Assembly: GCF_000813145.1 (NCBI RefSeq)
Contig: NZ_BAZF01000002.1
Location: forward strand, 248,001-312,000
Length of the DNA stretch: 64,000 bases
Source of the DNA: Geobacter sp. OR-1
GTDB lineage: Bacteria; Desulfobacterota; Desulfuromonadia; Geobacterales; DSM-12255
Reading direction: 5' to 3'
Part shown: in pieces, positions 8,875-17,588 of the stretch
How the letters are laid out: each line of letters begins with the position of its first letter
How positions within the stretch are numbered: the first letter of the stretch is position 1
Notes under the pieces: generated by a model
Seen by the model: the letters and a program-made list of their open reading frames with translations, nothing else
What the model was told of the DNA's origin: nothing
Databases searched by the model: none
Translations under genes and position numbers: made by a program

Positions 8875-9794
8875 CAGGGATCAACAGCAACATCTCCCGG
8901 CGACTCGTCTTTGCCATTATCCTTACGGCAATAACCCTGGCAGCAGAAGTTGTCGGTGGTTTCTGGACCAACTCACTGGCGCTGTTATCTGATGCTGCGC
9001 ATGTCTTTCTGGATCTGTTTGCACTAATACTTTCTCTGGCGGCTATTAAACTCTCCTCAATACCTGCTTCGGAACGCCATACCTTCGGATTTCACCGCTC
9101 AGAAGTATTTGCATCTTTCATCAACGGACTGACTGTTTTTGTGATGGCGCTGGCCATCCTATATGAATCATGGATACGCTTCGCTGCACCTGAAACAGTA
9201 AAAAGTCTGCCGATGTTAATTGTGGCAGTCATTGGCCTGGTTATGAATCTGCTGGCTGCAAAGGCGCTTCACAGCCATTCTCTTGATGATCTGAATGTAA
9301 AAAGCGCATTTCTGCACGTTATTGGCGATGCGGCGGCATCTGTCGGCGTCATCGTTGGCGGCATCATCATGTATTACACCAGCTGGTATCTCCTGGATGC
9401 GCTAATTTCCGCCGCGATAGGACTATTGATCCTAACCGGAGCCGGACGTGTGCTGCGCGATTCGGTGCATATCCTAATGGAAGGGACGCCGCGAGGTTTA
9501 GAGTTGAAAGATGTTGCTGAAGCAATCCGTACTGTTGATGGTGTTCAGGATGTCCATCATCTCAATATCTGGACGGTCTGCTCACATATTCTGTCTTTGT
9601 CGGTTCACGTAGACATCGACACAGACAGCGAAATAGACCGGACAGCAATACTTCATGCTATTGAATATAGGCTGCAGGAGCAGTTTCATATCACCCATAC
9701 AACAATCCAGATGGAGTGCCGTAGTTGCGCCAATGGCCCGGTCATCAAGGAACTCAACCATCAACCGCGTATTGCCTGTGGACATCGGCACTGA
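8871..9794 (+). CDS. Cation diffusion facilitator, ZitB/CzcD-like
   Basis: Full-length CDF exporter, 307 residues from the ATG at 8871, which overlaps the preceding stop. Helix 2 has SDAAHVFLD and helix 5 HVIGDAAASVG, the paired metal-binding sites that move Zn2+ and similar ions against H+. The C-terminal ferredoxin-like domain (VDGVQDVHHLNIWTV) is present. Cys residues near the C-terminus (ECRSCANG) and a terminal HRH are extra possible ligands. A TTG start at 8850 is possible but loses the usual ATGA coupling. Confidence 0.88.
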   Translation: MTGINSNISRRLVFAIILTAITLAAEVVGGFWTNSLALLSDAAHVFLDLFALILSLAAIKLSSIPASERHTFGFHRSEVFASFINGLTVFVMALAILYESWIRFAAPETVKSLPMLIVAVIGLVMNLLAAKALHSHSLDDLNVKSAFLHVIGDAAASVGVIVGGIIMYYTSWYLLDALISAAIGLLILTGAGRVLRDSVHILMEGTPRGLELKDVAEAIRTVDGVQDVHHLNIWTVCSHILSLSVHVDIDTDSEIDRTAILHAIEYRLQEQFHITHTTIQMECRSCANGPVIKELNHQPRIACGHRH

Positions 9795-9803
9795 GGAATA
9801 AAA

Positions 9804-10514
9804 ATGCCGCCAACAGACTATATTCTTCTCGTCGAAGACGACATATCGATTGCCGAGGTAGTGACATCCTACCTGACCGAGGCGGGATATCATGTGAGTC
9901 ATCACGAACGAGGACAGCATGCGTTGGATCACGCCCGAAAAGAATCTCCCATGCTGGTGGTGCTAGACCTGTCACTCCCTGATGTTCCTGGTGAGTTGGT
10001 CTGTCAGGAATTGAAACGGCTTGGAGACATTCCGGTCATTATGCTCACCGCAAAATCTTCAGAGGAGCAACGTCTGATCGGTTTCTCGCTTGGCGCGGAC
10101 GACTATGTGGTCAAACCGTTCAGTGCCCGTGAATTGGTCTTTCGAGTAAAGGTTGCGCTCAAACGGACTGCCGAAGTTCCCGCCGATACCACTACTGGCA
10201 AACTGAGCTTCAATGGCAAGGCATTGATCCTCGACCCGGAATGCTATCAGGTGATTATGGCCGGCACCCCGGTCGAGCTTTCGGCAACCGAGTTTAAAAT
10301 GCTTCTGCGGATCGCCTCTACGCCGGGTAAGGTTTTCAGTCGCGAAGAGCTGCTGGAAAAAGTGCTGGGCTACACATGCGAGGGCTATGATCGCTGCATC
10401 GACGCGCATATCAAAAATATCCGCCACAAGATTGGCGACCGGTCGAAAAACCCGGTCTATATCGAGTCGGTCTATGGTGTGGGGTACCGCTTCAATGGCG
10501 TTAAAGATACTTGA
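9804..10514 (+). CDS. OmpR-family response regulator
   Basis: Receiver domain (about residues 5-120) with the acidic pocket EDD, the phosphoacceptor Asp in VVLDLSLPD, and the Lys in DDYVVKPF. A winged-helix DNA-binding domain follows (about 135-230), ending VYIESVYGVGYRF. It lies 9 bases after the CDF gene, and the kinase gene overlaps its end. The pair probably senses metal or envelope stress and controls this cluster; the target promoters were not identified. Confidence 0.92.
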   Translation: MPPTDYILLVEDDISIAEVVTSYLTEAGYHVSHHERGQHALDHARKESPMLVVLDLSLPDVPGELVCQELKRLGDIPVIMLTAKSSEEQRLIGFSLGADDYVVKPFSARELVFRVKVALKRTAEVPADTTTGKLSFNGKALILDPECYQVIMAGTPVELSATEFKMLLRIASTPGKVFSREELLEKVLGYTCEGYDRCIDAHIKNIRHKIGDRSKNPVYIESVYGVGYRFNGVKDT

Positions 10515-11847
10515 TACACTAAAGTCACGGCTGCTGGCCCTGTTACTCCTGATAGCCCTGGCAGGACTTTCCTCGGGACTGTTGGTACGAGAACTGATCG
10601 TGAGAGACTTTCACTCCTTTATCAGTGGCCGCCTTGAGGATCGCAGCTACTGGGTGATGGCTCGTCTGGAGGAAGAATACGCTACAAATGGCAAATGGGC
10701 CCCGTCTGCTCTGGCAGATGATGTAGTTCTGGCTTACATGATGGGCCTTGCCGTACGTGTTAACGACATGGAGAACCATCAGGTAATCGACATTCAGCAA
10801 GCAGTGGAACAGATGTCGTCAAAAATGAAAAAATTGGTCTTCTCATATGCCAAAGGACACATTGTTTCTGACTTCAGCACCAGCACGCCATACCCTCTTT
10901 TCCATCACGGCAAAGAGATCGGTCAATTGGACATAGTCTACACCAGTGCTGCCAAAGAGCATCTGTTTGTTGCACGAAGCAATCGTCTGCTGCTCTTTTC
11001 ACTCCTAGCAGTAGGCAGCCTCACGGTTCTGCTGAGCATAATTCTTTCTCGAAGAATAACTGCTCCTGTTGATCGGCTTACCAAGGCTGCAGAAGCATTG
11101 CAGGGAGGTGAGGCCAGTGCACGGGTGCCGGTTTATGGGACACGGGAGTTCAAAGCCATGGCCGAAACCTTCAACAGAATGGCGAACGCCCTGGATGCCC
11201 AGGAAACACTCCGCAAGAGACTCTTGACCAATGCGGCCCATGAACTCCGCACCCCCCTAACCGTCATGCGTCTGCAGGTTGAGCAGATGGCCGACGGGAT
11301 GGTTCCGGCCGACACAGAACGATTGACCGCACTTATGGGAGAAATGGATCGTTTTCGGGGCGTACTTGGCGCACTGGATGACCTGAGTCAGGCCGAGGCG
11401 AGTTCAATGAGCCTAAAGAAACAGCCGGTCAGGTTCCGCAGCTTTATGGAACCTATAGTGGAACGCTTTGTATTATCTGCCCAAGAGGTGGCCTTTTCGC
11501 TCGACGTGGCCGATGGAGCCATGGTTGTTGCTGATCCTGACAGTTTGAGTCAGATCATGTTCAACCTCATCGGCAACGCAGTCAAGGCAGTGGACGGTGT
11601 TGGCCAAGTAATTGTCCGTAGTGAACTGAGCGACAGTGGTATTGCCATCAGTGTCGAAGATTCCGGCTGCGGTATTCGGGAAGAAGACCTCCCCTTCATA
11701 TTCGAGCGGTTCTATAGTGGTTTTCCGCACGGAATGGGGATCGGCCTGGCAATTGTCAAGGAATTGGTCGAAGCACATGGCGGAACAATGACCGCCGGGA
11801 ACAATTCTGATCACGGCGCATACTTCAGGGTTTTTTTGCCAAGCTGA
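10495..11847 (+). CDS. Sensor histidine kinase
   Basis: Membrane kinase of 450 residues from the ATG at 10495, which overlaps the regulator gene by 20 bases. Two membrane helices (about 10-30 and 160-185) bracket a periplasmic sensor region of about 130 residues. HAMP, then HisKA with AAHELRTPLTV (His phosphoacceptor) and a HATPase domain (NLIGNAVKAV, DSGCGI, GMGIGLAIVKEL) follow. The sensor region has no Cys- or His-rich metal motif that I can see, so the signal is unknown. Confidence 0.9.
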   Translation: MALKILDTLKSRLLALLLLIALAGLSSGLLVRELIVRDFHSFISGRLEDRSYWVMARLEEEYATNGKWAPSALADDVVLAYMMGLAVRVNDMENHQVIDIQQAVEQMSSKMKKLVFSYAKGHIVSDFSTSTPYPLFHHGKEIGQLDIVYTSAAKEHLFVARSNRLLLFSLLAVGSLTVLLSIILSRRITAPVDRLTKAAEALQGGEASARVPVYGTREFKAMAETFNRMANALDAQETLRKRLLTNAAHELRTPLTVMRLQVEQMADGMVPADTERLTALMGEMDRFRGVLGALDDLSQAEASSMSLKKQPVRFRSFMEPIVERFVLSAQEVAFSLDVADGAMVVADPDSLSQIMFNLIGNAVKAVDGVGQVIVRSELSDSGIAISVEDSGCGIREEDLPFIFERFYSGFPHGMGIGLAIVKELVEAHGGTMTAGNNSDHGAYFRVFLPS

Positions 11848-11941
11848 TTTCATAATATCTTCACATTTTACGCATAATGACATCACTCTTCATTGTTACT
11901 GTTCTCTTGCATCAACATTATCCAACGGAAGGAGAACAGTT

Positions 11942-12316
11942 ATGAAAAAGATGATCGCAGTGACAATCGTAGCAGCAGGAATGCTTGCGGCAGGGGCTCT
12001 CTGCCCTCAACAGGGTCTAGCTTCAACAGAATCATTCAGCAAGGAACAGATTATTCAGTTTCAGCAGGAAAGCGCAGGATTGCGAGGGGAAGCGACTGTC
12101 AAAAAGTTGGAGTTAATTGGTGAAACCATGAAACAACCAGCTGACGCGGCCAAAATCAAGGTCCTTGCCCATGAAGTCATCGACTTGCAGGGAAAAATCG
12201 GAGCTCTTGCCAACAAACATGGACTTCCTGGGCCTTCAGCATTTCAACAGGTTATTAAAGCAAATCAAGTTGGTCTGAGTGAGGCAGAACTGAAGGCCCT
12301 GGCTGAAATGCCCTGA
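11942..12316 (+). CDS. Small secreted protein, unknown function
   Basis: A 124-residue protein with a signal peptide ending near GLAS (residues 1-28). The mature part is helical and charged, with no Cys. AAGGAG lies nine bases before the ATG. It is preceded by 94 bases with TTCACATTTTAC and TTCATTGTTAC in direct-repeat arrangement, which could be sites for the upstream OmpR-type regulator; this is a guess. No family was recognised. Confidence 0.65.
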   Translation: MKKMIAVTIVAAGMLAAGALCPQQGLASTESFSKEQIIQFQQESAGLRGEATVKKLELIGETMKQPADAAKIKVLAHEVIDLQGKIGALANKHGLPGPSAFQQVIKANQVGLSEAELKALAEMP

Positions 12317-12385
12317 TCTCGTTAGTCCCGGAAAATCAGATGCAACAGACTCATGTAACTATACTATCGAGCCGAGTGCCATATC

Positions 12386-12718
12386 ATGAATAAACCAAGG
12401 GAAATATTAACAATCTATCTGATTTCCGCAGCCTTGGTGACTGCACCTGTTTTTGCCGATGACGCCATATCGCCTATACCATTTGGCGGCTACATTCAAG
12501 ACGGGAAGTGCGGTTGCTATGGCGCAAAGGTTTCCGTTAAGACGGTAAATGAAGCACGAAGGATCATCGAAAAGTTTATTGAAGGCCACGACCTTCATAT
12601 CGGCGCCATGGATGAACGTCCGCGATTTTTCAGAGCCGAACTGCTTGACAATAACGGGACCGTTCGTGACGTGGTTATCGTCCACAAGGCAAACGGTAGA
12701 ATCAGATCAATTTACTGA
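12386..12718 (+). CDS. Small periplasmic PepSY-like protein
   Basis: A 110-residue protein with a signal peptide cleaved after VFA (about residue 24). The body (TVNEARRIIEKFIEG, then LDNNGTVRDVVIVHKANGRIRSIY) has the helix-then-hairpin pattern of PepSY-type domains. A CGCYG motif lies near the N-terminus of the mature part. It lies in the run of small periplasmic genes after the two-component system. The function is unknown. Confidence 0.6.
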   Translation: MNKPREILTIYLISAALVTAPVFADDAISPIPFGGYIQDGKCGCYGAKVSVKTVNEARRIIEKFIEGHDLHIGAMDERPRFFRAELLDNNGTVRDVVIVHKANGRIRSIY

Positions 12719-12753
12719 GCAAGGGCATTAATGTGCTCGAAAGGAGAACCAAC

Positions 12754-13062
12754 ATGAAAACAATTACTTCCGCAGTGATTGCAATCCTTGTCGCCGCAAT
12801 TTTTGTGTCCTCAGCCATGGCCAAGCCATGGCGCTGGCAGGGAAATCAGAACAACACCTATGGTTGGCAACTGATGACACCCGAAGAGCGGACAGAGCAT
12901 CAGACCAAGCTGCGCAGTTTTACCGACTATAACGCCTGCAAGGAGTACGTAGACGAACATCACAAGCAGATGGCAGAACGTGCCAAGGAAAAAGGTATTA
13001 CACCACCGGTAATGAGGCGTAACCCCTGCGATAAAATGAAGGACAAAGGTATCCTCAAGTAA
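12754..13062 (+). CDS. Small secreted protein, metal-cluster associated
   Basis: A 102-residue protein starting at the ATG at 12754, which has AAAGGAG nine bases upstream; a GTG at 12733 is in frame but has no such site. The signal peptide ends SAMA. The mature part is charged (TPEERTEHQTKLRSFTDYNA, EYVDEHHKQMAERAKEKG), resembling periplasmic helical-hairpin proteins seen with metal-efflux genes. Two cysteines are present. No named family was recognised. Confidence 0.6.
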   Translation: MKTITSAVIAILVAAIFVSSAMAKPWRWQGNQNNTYGWQLMTPEERTEHQTKLRSFTDYNACKEYVDEHHKQMAERAKEKGITPPVMRRNPCDKMKDKGILK

Positions 13063-13100
13063 GTCAACGATCATTTGTGGTTGTGCAAGCTCGTCTGCAT

Positions 13101-13139
13101 ACAGATACAGGACGCTCAACTGGGGCGGCCTGTATCTGT
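13101..13139 (+). terminator. Inverted repeat, possible transcript end
   Basis: ACAGATACAGG (13101-13111) pairs perfectly with 13129-13139 around a 17-base loop, just after the small secreted-protein gene. There is no T run, so factor-independent termination is uncertain. Confidence 0.45.
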
Positions 13140-13221
13140 TGTGTTAATCATGAGCAGATGTATCGAATGGAAACAATGATTTCCCATGGTGTTTAATCGC
13201 CGGCAGAGTACTGAGGAAACT

Positions 13222-13461
13222 ATGGAGACACTGTACACCGAGAATATTCTTTATGCGCCAATGGCTGAAACAGTCTGTTGGTGCAGCAATATCAGTAAAA
13301 AGTCCATCATTGAGGCTATTCAGAATGGCGCGGTTTCTATAGATGATATACGAAAAATGACCGGTGCCTGCACATTAGGGCGATGCAAGGAAATGAGTCC
13401 TCGAAAGCGCTGTTGCAGCAAGGAAATCATGCAGTTGCTTAACTCATATATATCCAGCTGA
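13222..13461 (+). CDS. BFD-like [2Fe-2S] protein
   Basis: A 79-residue protein from the ATG at 13222 (GAGG nearby; the upstream ATG at 13186 has no ribosome site). Cysteines in CWCSNISKKSIIEAI and in TGACTLGRCKE have the C-x-C ... C-x4-C spacing of bacterioferritin-associated ferredoxin-like domains, which bind a [2Fe-2S] cluster. Two more Cys (RKRCC) follow. It is probably an electron-transfer or regulatory module for a neighbouring reductase or thioredoxin. Confidence 0.75.
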   Translation: METLYTENILYAPMAETVCWCSNISKKSIIEAIQNGAVSIDDIRKMTGACTLGRCKEMSPRKRCCSKEIMQLLNSYISS

Positions 13462-13494
13462 GTTTCTACATATTGGATGAGGAGATCTTCTGCC

Positions 13495-13887
13495 GTGCCT
13501 TCTAAAACACCGAATACATGTCCGACATTCTTCGAGCTGGAGCCCCTTTTAGAGGCCATTCGACAACGCTTTGCACAGTTGACTGACGAAAAGTGCCACA
13601 GGCGTCTCTTTCTCAACCATTTACGGACCATGGCTTGTTTCGGTGCGGAACCTATTGACTATGAGGAACCTGAAGAATCATCGCTGCCCAAGGAATTGGA
13701 AATTGGTTATGCAGTCTGTCATCCGAACTGTGGAAATCAGGCTTTTGTCGTCATAGAAGGTGGCCCGCAACATTGTGACTGCTGTGGAGGCACCATGCTG
13801 CCCGTGAAATTCGGCACATATCGATTGAAAAGGTACCCAATTGCTAACGGCGGAGAGAACCCCACCAAACATTACTCCAGGAGGTAA
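13495..13887 (+). CDS. Zinc-ribbon hypothetical protein
   Basis: A 130-residue protein from the GTG at 13495, preceded by GAGGAG; an ATG at 13477 is in frame but has no site. A helical N-terminal half is followed by VCHPNCGNQ and HCDCCGG, a four-to-five Cys arrangement compatible with a zinc ribbon. It ends seven bases before the thioredoxin-like gene. No family was recognised. Confidence 0.6.
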   Translation: MPSKTPNTCPTFFELEPLLEAIRQRFAQLTDEKCHRRLFLNHLRTMACFGAEPIDYEEPEESSLPKELEIGYAVCHPNCGNQAFVVIEGGPQHCDCCGGTMLPVKFGTYRLKRYPIANGGENPTKHYSRR

Positions 13888-13894
13888 CACAGGC

Positions 13895-14122
13895 ATGAAA
13901 ATCGAAGTACTCGGAACCGGCTGCGCTAAATGTAAAACGCTTTACGAAAACGTGAAGAAGGCTTTGGAGGAAAGTGGCAAGAGCGCCGAAGTAGTAAAGA
14001 TTGAGGACATCCCATCTATCATGAAGTATGGGGTCATGAGCACACCGGCACTGGTCATCGACGGCCAGGTAAAGTTTTCCGGAAAGCTGGCATCAGTGGC
14101 AGAGATCATGGGGATGTTTTGA
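13895..14122 (+). CDS. Small thioredoxin-fold redox protein
   Basis: A 75-residue glutaredoxin-sized protein of the TM0996/redox-active disulfide family: GTGCAKCKTLYENV has CxxC at the helix start, followed by YGVMSTPALVIDG with the cis-Pro. AGGAGGT sits ahead of the ATG at 13895. Homologues often accompany ArsP-type permeases and ArsR regulators, as here, probably supplying reducing equivalents or carrying a metalloid. Confidence 0.85.
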   Translation: MKIEVLGTGCAKCKTLYENVKKALEESGKSAEVVKIEDIPSIMKYGVMSTPALVIDGQVKFSGKLASVAEIMGMF

Positions 14123-14124
14123 CA

Positions 14125-15051
14125 ATGGCTTATTTATTCAAAGCCGGGTTATCTCGCATTGCGTTTATGTTTTTAGCGATGTTGTTACCAATTACTTTCA
14201 TCGCCGGTTGTGAGAAGCTCGAAAACCGGCCAAAGATGAAAATCGGTTACATGAATTGCAACAATGAGCAGGAAACCACCGGGCGTTTCCTCCCTATGAC
14301 ACGCTATCTTTCGGAAAAGACGGGCGTTGATTTTGAATTTGTGCCTGTTGACACAAATGATTTTGACAAACGTTTCAAGGCAGGAGAGTTTGCCTTCACC
14401 CACTCAAACTCTATTCTCTACGTCATGCTTAAGGAGCATTATGACCTTATACTGCTCGCTTCCGAAAAACGTGGGCAATTCGGGTCTCGTACCGCAGGAA
14501 CAATAATCGCTCGCAAAGACAGTGGCATAAAGAAACTGAGCGATCTTCGGGGCAAACGGATCGCTTTTGGTCCAATGTTGGCACCAACCGGGTACATGGC
14601 AGAATACGACCTGATGTTGCGTAACGGCATTGATCCCGAAAAGGATCTGGCGAACTGGACGATTCCGAACGGTTCCTACAAGCATGAAAAAGTTATATTC
14701 AAAGTTCTTTATGGCGAAGTAGATGCGGCAGCGGCACCAATACTCGACCTGGAGATCATGACGCGGGAAGGTAAAATTTCGCCGGATGATTTTATCATTC
14801 TCGGACAGAGCCCACTTATCCCCTACTGCACCTTTGGCGCTGCAAAAAACACCGATCCCAAATTGGTTGAGAAAGTTCGCCAGGCATTATTGGCTCTTAA
14901 ACCGACCGATACAGTTGAGATCAGCGGCGAACGGGTCAAGATAATGAAAGCGGCCTGGATAGATGGTTTTGAAGAACTAGCAGACAAGGACTATGACGTC
15001 ATCCGGGAGATGGCCAAGCGCGTTAATATGCCGCCATATCAGAAGTTTTGA
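14125..15051 (+). CDS. PhnD-like substrate-binding lipoprotein
   Basis: A 308-residue periplasmic binding protein anchored by a lipobox (ITFIAGC). It matches the PhnD / phosphate-phosphite-phosphonate binding fold: KIGYMNCNNEQ at the N-terminus, FAFTHSNSILYV, and DLRGKRIAFGPMLAPTGY in the ligand loop. No ABC permease or ATPase is adjacent, so it is an orphan, as is AioX, the arsenite-binding PhnD relative that signals to a sensor kinase. With thioredoxins and CcdA next to it, an oxyanion-sensing or scavenging role is plausible but inferred. A TTG start at 14119 is an alternative. Confidence 0.8.
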   Translation: MAYLFKAGLSRIAFMFLAMLLPITFIAGCEKLENRPKMKIGYMNCNNEQETTGRFLPMTRYLSEKTGVDFEFVPVDTNDFDKRFKAGEFAFTHSNSILYVMLKEHYDLILLASEKRGQFGSRTAGTIIARKDSGIKKLSDLRGKRIAFGPMLAPTGYMAEYDLMLRNGIDPEKDLANWTIPNGSYKHEKVIFKVLYGEVDAAAAPILDLEIMTREGKISPDDFIILGQSPLIPYCTFGAAKNTDPKLVEKVRQALLALKPTDTVEISGERVKIMKAAWIDGFEELADKDYDVIREMAKRVNMPPYQKF

Positions 15052-15103
15052 AAGACTTGAGTTGCCAATTATTGATGACATCAAATTCTCGAAAGGAACA
15101 ACA

Positions 15104-15487
15104 ATGAAACTGTCCATAACAACGCTTGCCATTACTCTTATGCTTGCCGGATTCGCGCACGCCGAACTCCCTGCCGCCACCGATGCGGTAGTCAACCGGG
15201 CGCTTCTATCAGGTAAACCGGTGGTTCTCGACCTTGGCGCCCGCACTTGCATCCCCTGCAAACAGATGGCTCCCATTCTCGAATCGATGTCGAAAGAGTA
15301 CCAAGGGAAGGCCAGCGTCCTCTTTATAGATGTTCGTGAGGATCAGGCTGCTGCGAAGAAATTCAAGGTCCAGATGATCCCGACCCAGATCTTCTTCAAT
15401 GCTCAGGGTAAAGAGGTCAAGCGTCACATCGGCTTCATGGACAAACCGGACATCGTCAAGGAACTGAAGGCTGCGGGGCTCAAGTGA
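15104..15487 (+). CDS. Periplasmic thioredoxin
   Basis: A 127-residue protein with a signal peptide ending AHA (about residue 20) and the active-site motif RTCIPCKQM. The later MIPTQIFF holds the cis-Pro. The start ATG at 15104 has AAAGGA upstream; the open frame extends further left without signs of coding. Its stop overlaps the GTG of the next gene, a CcdA-type electron carrier, so the two form a reductant-export pair. Confidence 0.88.
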   Translation: MKLSITTLAITLMLAGFAHAELPAATDAVVNRALLSGKPVVLDLGARTCIPCKQMAPILESMSKEYQGKASVLFIDVREDQAAAKKFKVQMIPTQIFFNAQGKEVKRHIGFMDKPDIVKELKAAGLK

Positions 15488-16170
15488 GCTTCCTCGACAA
15501 CATCGAACAGATCGTTGCAGCCTACCCGTTGCTGGCTTTCGGCGCTGTCTTTCTTGCAGGAGTCGTCTCCTCCGCCTCACCCTGTGTACTTGCCACCATA
15601 CCTCTGGTAGTGGGCTTTGTCGGCGGCTATTCCGAAGGAGACCGCTGGAAGGCGTTTCGCTATTCGCTGACCTTTATCCTGGGGCTCTCACTCACCTTCA
15701 CCGCTTTCGGCGCGGCAGCCGGCCTGCTGGGAACCATGTTCGGCACACTGGGGGGTTGGTGGTATGTGGCCGCTGGGGTAGTAGCGCTGGTGATGGGTGG
15801 CCAGATGATGGGTCTGTACGAAATTCGCCTTCCTGTAAAGCGTGACTTCAAGCCTAAAAGGGGTGGCATTGTCGGTTCATTTCTGTTGGGGCTTTTCTTC
15901 GGAGTTGTCTCCTCACCCTGTGCCACGCCGGTACTGGTAGTGATTCTGACTTTTGTTGCTACCAAGGGGCAGGTTCTCTACGGAGTTGCTCTCCTCTTCA
16001 CCTACGCCATCGGCCACTGCCTGTTGATGTTGGCTGCCGGAACTTTCACCGGTTTCATCGAATCATTCGTCAAAGCGCGTGGAGTCATCAATTTCGCCCT
16101 CTGGTCCAAACGTGTCAGTGGAGCGGTGGTTATGCTGGTGGGCGGGTGGTTTGTCTGGCAGGCGTTTTAA
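15484..16170 (+). CDS. ccdA: CcdA/DsbD-type thiol electron transporter
   Basis: A 228-residue membrane protein with six helices and two conserved Cys-Pro sites, SSASPCVLATIP and VVSSPCATPVLV, the paired cysteines that carry electrons from cytoplasmic thioredoxin across the membrane. The GTG start (15484) overlaps the stop of the thioredoxin gene (GTGA). It presumably keeps that thioredoxin reduced for cytochrome maturation or for reduction of metalloid species. Confidence 0.88.
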   Translation: MSFLDNIEQIVAAYPLLAFGAVFLAGVVSSASPCVLATIPLVVGFVGGYSEGDRWKAFRYSLTFILGLSLTFTAFGAAAGLLGTMFGTLGGWWYVAAGVVALVMGGQMMGLYEIRLPVKRDFKPKRGGIVGSFLLGLFFGVVSSPCATPVLVVILTFVATKGQVLYGVALLFTYAIGHCLLMLAAGTFTGFIESFVKARGVINFALWSKRVSGAVVMLVGGWFVWQAF

Positions 16171-16196
16171 GCATTAATTCGCAGCAGTAATCATGG

Positions 16197-16225
16197 GCGG
16201 CTACTAGTATGCCGCTCTCTTTTTC
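16197..16225 (+). terminator. Probable intrinsic terminator after ccdA
   Basis: GCGGC (16197-16201) pairs with GCCGC (16211-16215) around a 9-base loop, followed by a T-rich run (TCTCTTTTTC). Confidence 0.6.
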
Positions 16226-16271
16226 AATATCTGCATGACCACATACATATATCAGAAACATTGGACACTCT

Positions 16272-17588
16272 ATGCAAAGATCTCTGATTCAACAAATGCT
16301 CCGATCCTTAATGCTTTGTTTGCTGGTCTCCCCTATGCTCGCCCATGCTGAACCTCTCTCGTTAAAAGAATCAGTCAGTAGAGCCGTGGCCAACAACCCA
16401 AATCTGGCTGAATCCCGTACTGGGATCGCAGTCGCCGAGAAGGGAGTTGAAAGCGCCTTTGGACGCCACTATCCGCGAATTTCTCTTGATGCTTACATCA
16501 TGCAACGCCAGGACCCTATCCCCTATATCCCCGCACAATCAACAACGGTACCCGCCCATTTCAGTGACGGTTACGCATCCCTGGGACCGGTGCTCACCAT
16601 CCCCATATACCAGGGGGGGCAGGTGATGAATGGTGTTCGGCTTGCAGAGTTGCGCCAACGGGTCCAGGAAGACAGCTTCATTCTGACCCGGAATGAACTA
16701 ATTGCTAACACGGTAGCTACATACAACAAGATCCTGCAGTTAAAGGCATTAGTGGAATCATCAAGTAGAGCGGTAAAAGCCCTTGAAGAACAACAGAAGA
16801 ATGCAAAACTGCTGTTTGAACTGGGGAGGATCGCTCGGGTCGATCTGCTCAAGGTGGAAGTTCAAAAGGTCAACGAAGAGCAGCGTTTACTAGCCCTGAA
16901 CGAGGCATTGAAAAATACCTGCAGCACATTGCAAACCTTAATGGGAGAAGCAGTTGGCCCTGATACCCTACCGCTGCAATTGGCAGACAAACTAGCTCCC
17001 TCCGACCTGCAGACAGATTTTGAGGCCGGTCTGACGCTCGCCAGAAACAACCCCAGATTCCAGCTCTCCAATAAAGCGGTTGATGACGCAGAATTGAACC
17101 GGAAGCTGGCCTTCGGCAAATTTATGCCGACGCTCAACGCCGTAGCCGGCTACCAGCAGCAGTTCGGTTTCACTCCAGGATATAACGACGGTGTCTGGTT
17201 TGTTGGGGCAACCCTCAGCCTGCCGCTTTTTGATAAAACCAACTATGCGGATCTCCACCGTGAACAGTTCCAGAAAGAACGGGCACAGCAGAAACTGAAA
17301 GCGGTGGAAAACCAGATCCGTCTTGACTTGCGTATTGCCCAGGCCTCGCTTACGGAAAGCCGCAAGCGAATCTCGGCGACGGAACAAGCGGTGGAACAAT
17401 CCCGTGAATCGTTCCGCATCGAGCAGGAGAAGTACACGGCAGGTGCCGGTATCATGGCCGACCTGCTGCTGGCTCAGGCGGCGGAGTCCCAGTCCGAAGC
17501 AAATTACACCCAAGCCCTGTTTGACTACAACACCGCGATTCTTGACTGGCACAAGGCCAGCGGCGATATGGAGGTATACCTGAAATGA
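16272..17588 (+). CDS. TolC-family outer-membrane channel
   Basis: A 438-residue outer-membrane factor with a signal peptide (ends AHA) and two repeats of the OEP helical-barrel domain, rich in Glu/Gln/Lys heptads (RTGIAVAEKG; QIRLDLRIAQASL). It is the first gene of a three-gene pump operon; its stop overlaps the adaptor start (ATGA). It supplies the outer-membrane exit duct. Confidence 0.9.
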   Translation: MQRSLIQQMLRSLMLCLLVSPMLAHAEPLSLKESVSRAVANNPNLAESRTGIAVAEKGVESAFGRHYPRISLDAYIMQRQDPIPYIPAQSTTVPAHFSDGYASLGPVLTIPIYQGGQVMNGVRLAELRQRVQEDSFILTRNELIANTVATYNKILQLKALVESSSRAVKALEEQQKNAKLLFELGRIARVDLLKVEVQKVNEEQRLLALNEALKNTCSTLQTLMGEAVGPDTLPLQLADKLAPSDLQTDFEAGLTLARNNPRFQLSNKAVDDAELNRKLAFGKFMPTLNAVAGYQQQFGFTPGYNDGVWFVGATLSLPLFDKTNYADLHREQFQKERAQQKLKAVENQIRLDLRIAQASLTESRKRISATEQAVEQSRESFRIEQEKYTAGAGIMADLLLAQAAESQSEANYTQALFDYNTAILDWHKASGDMEVYLK

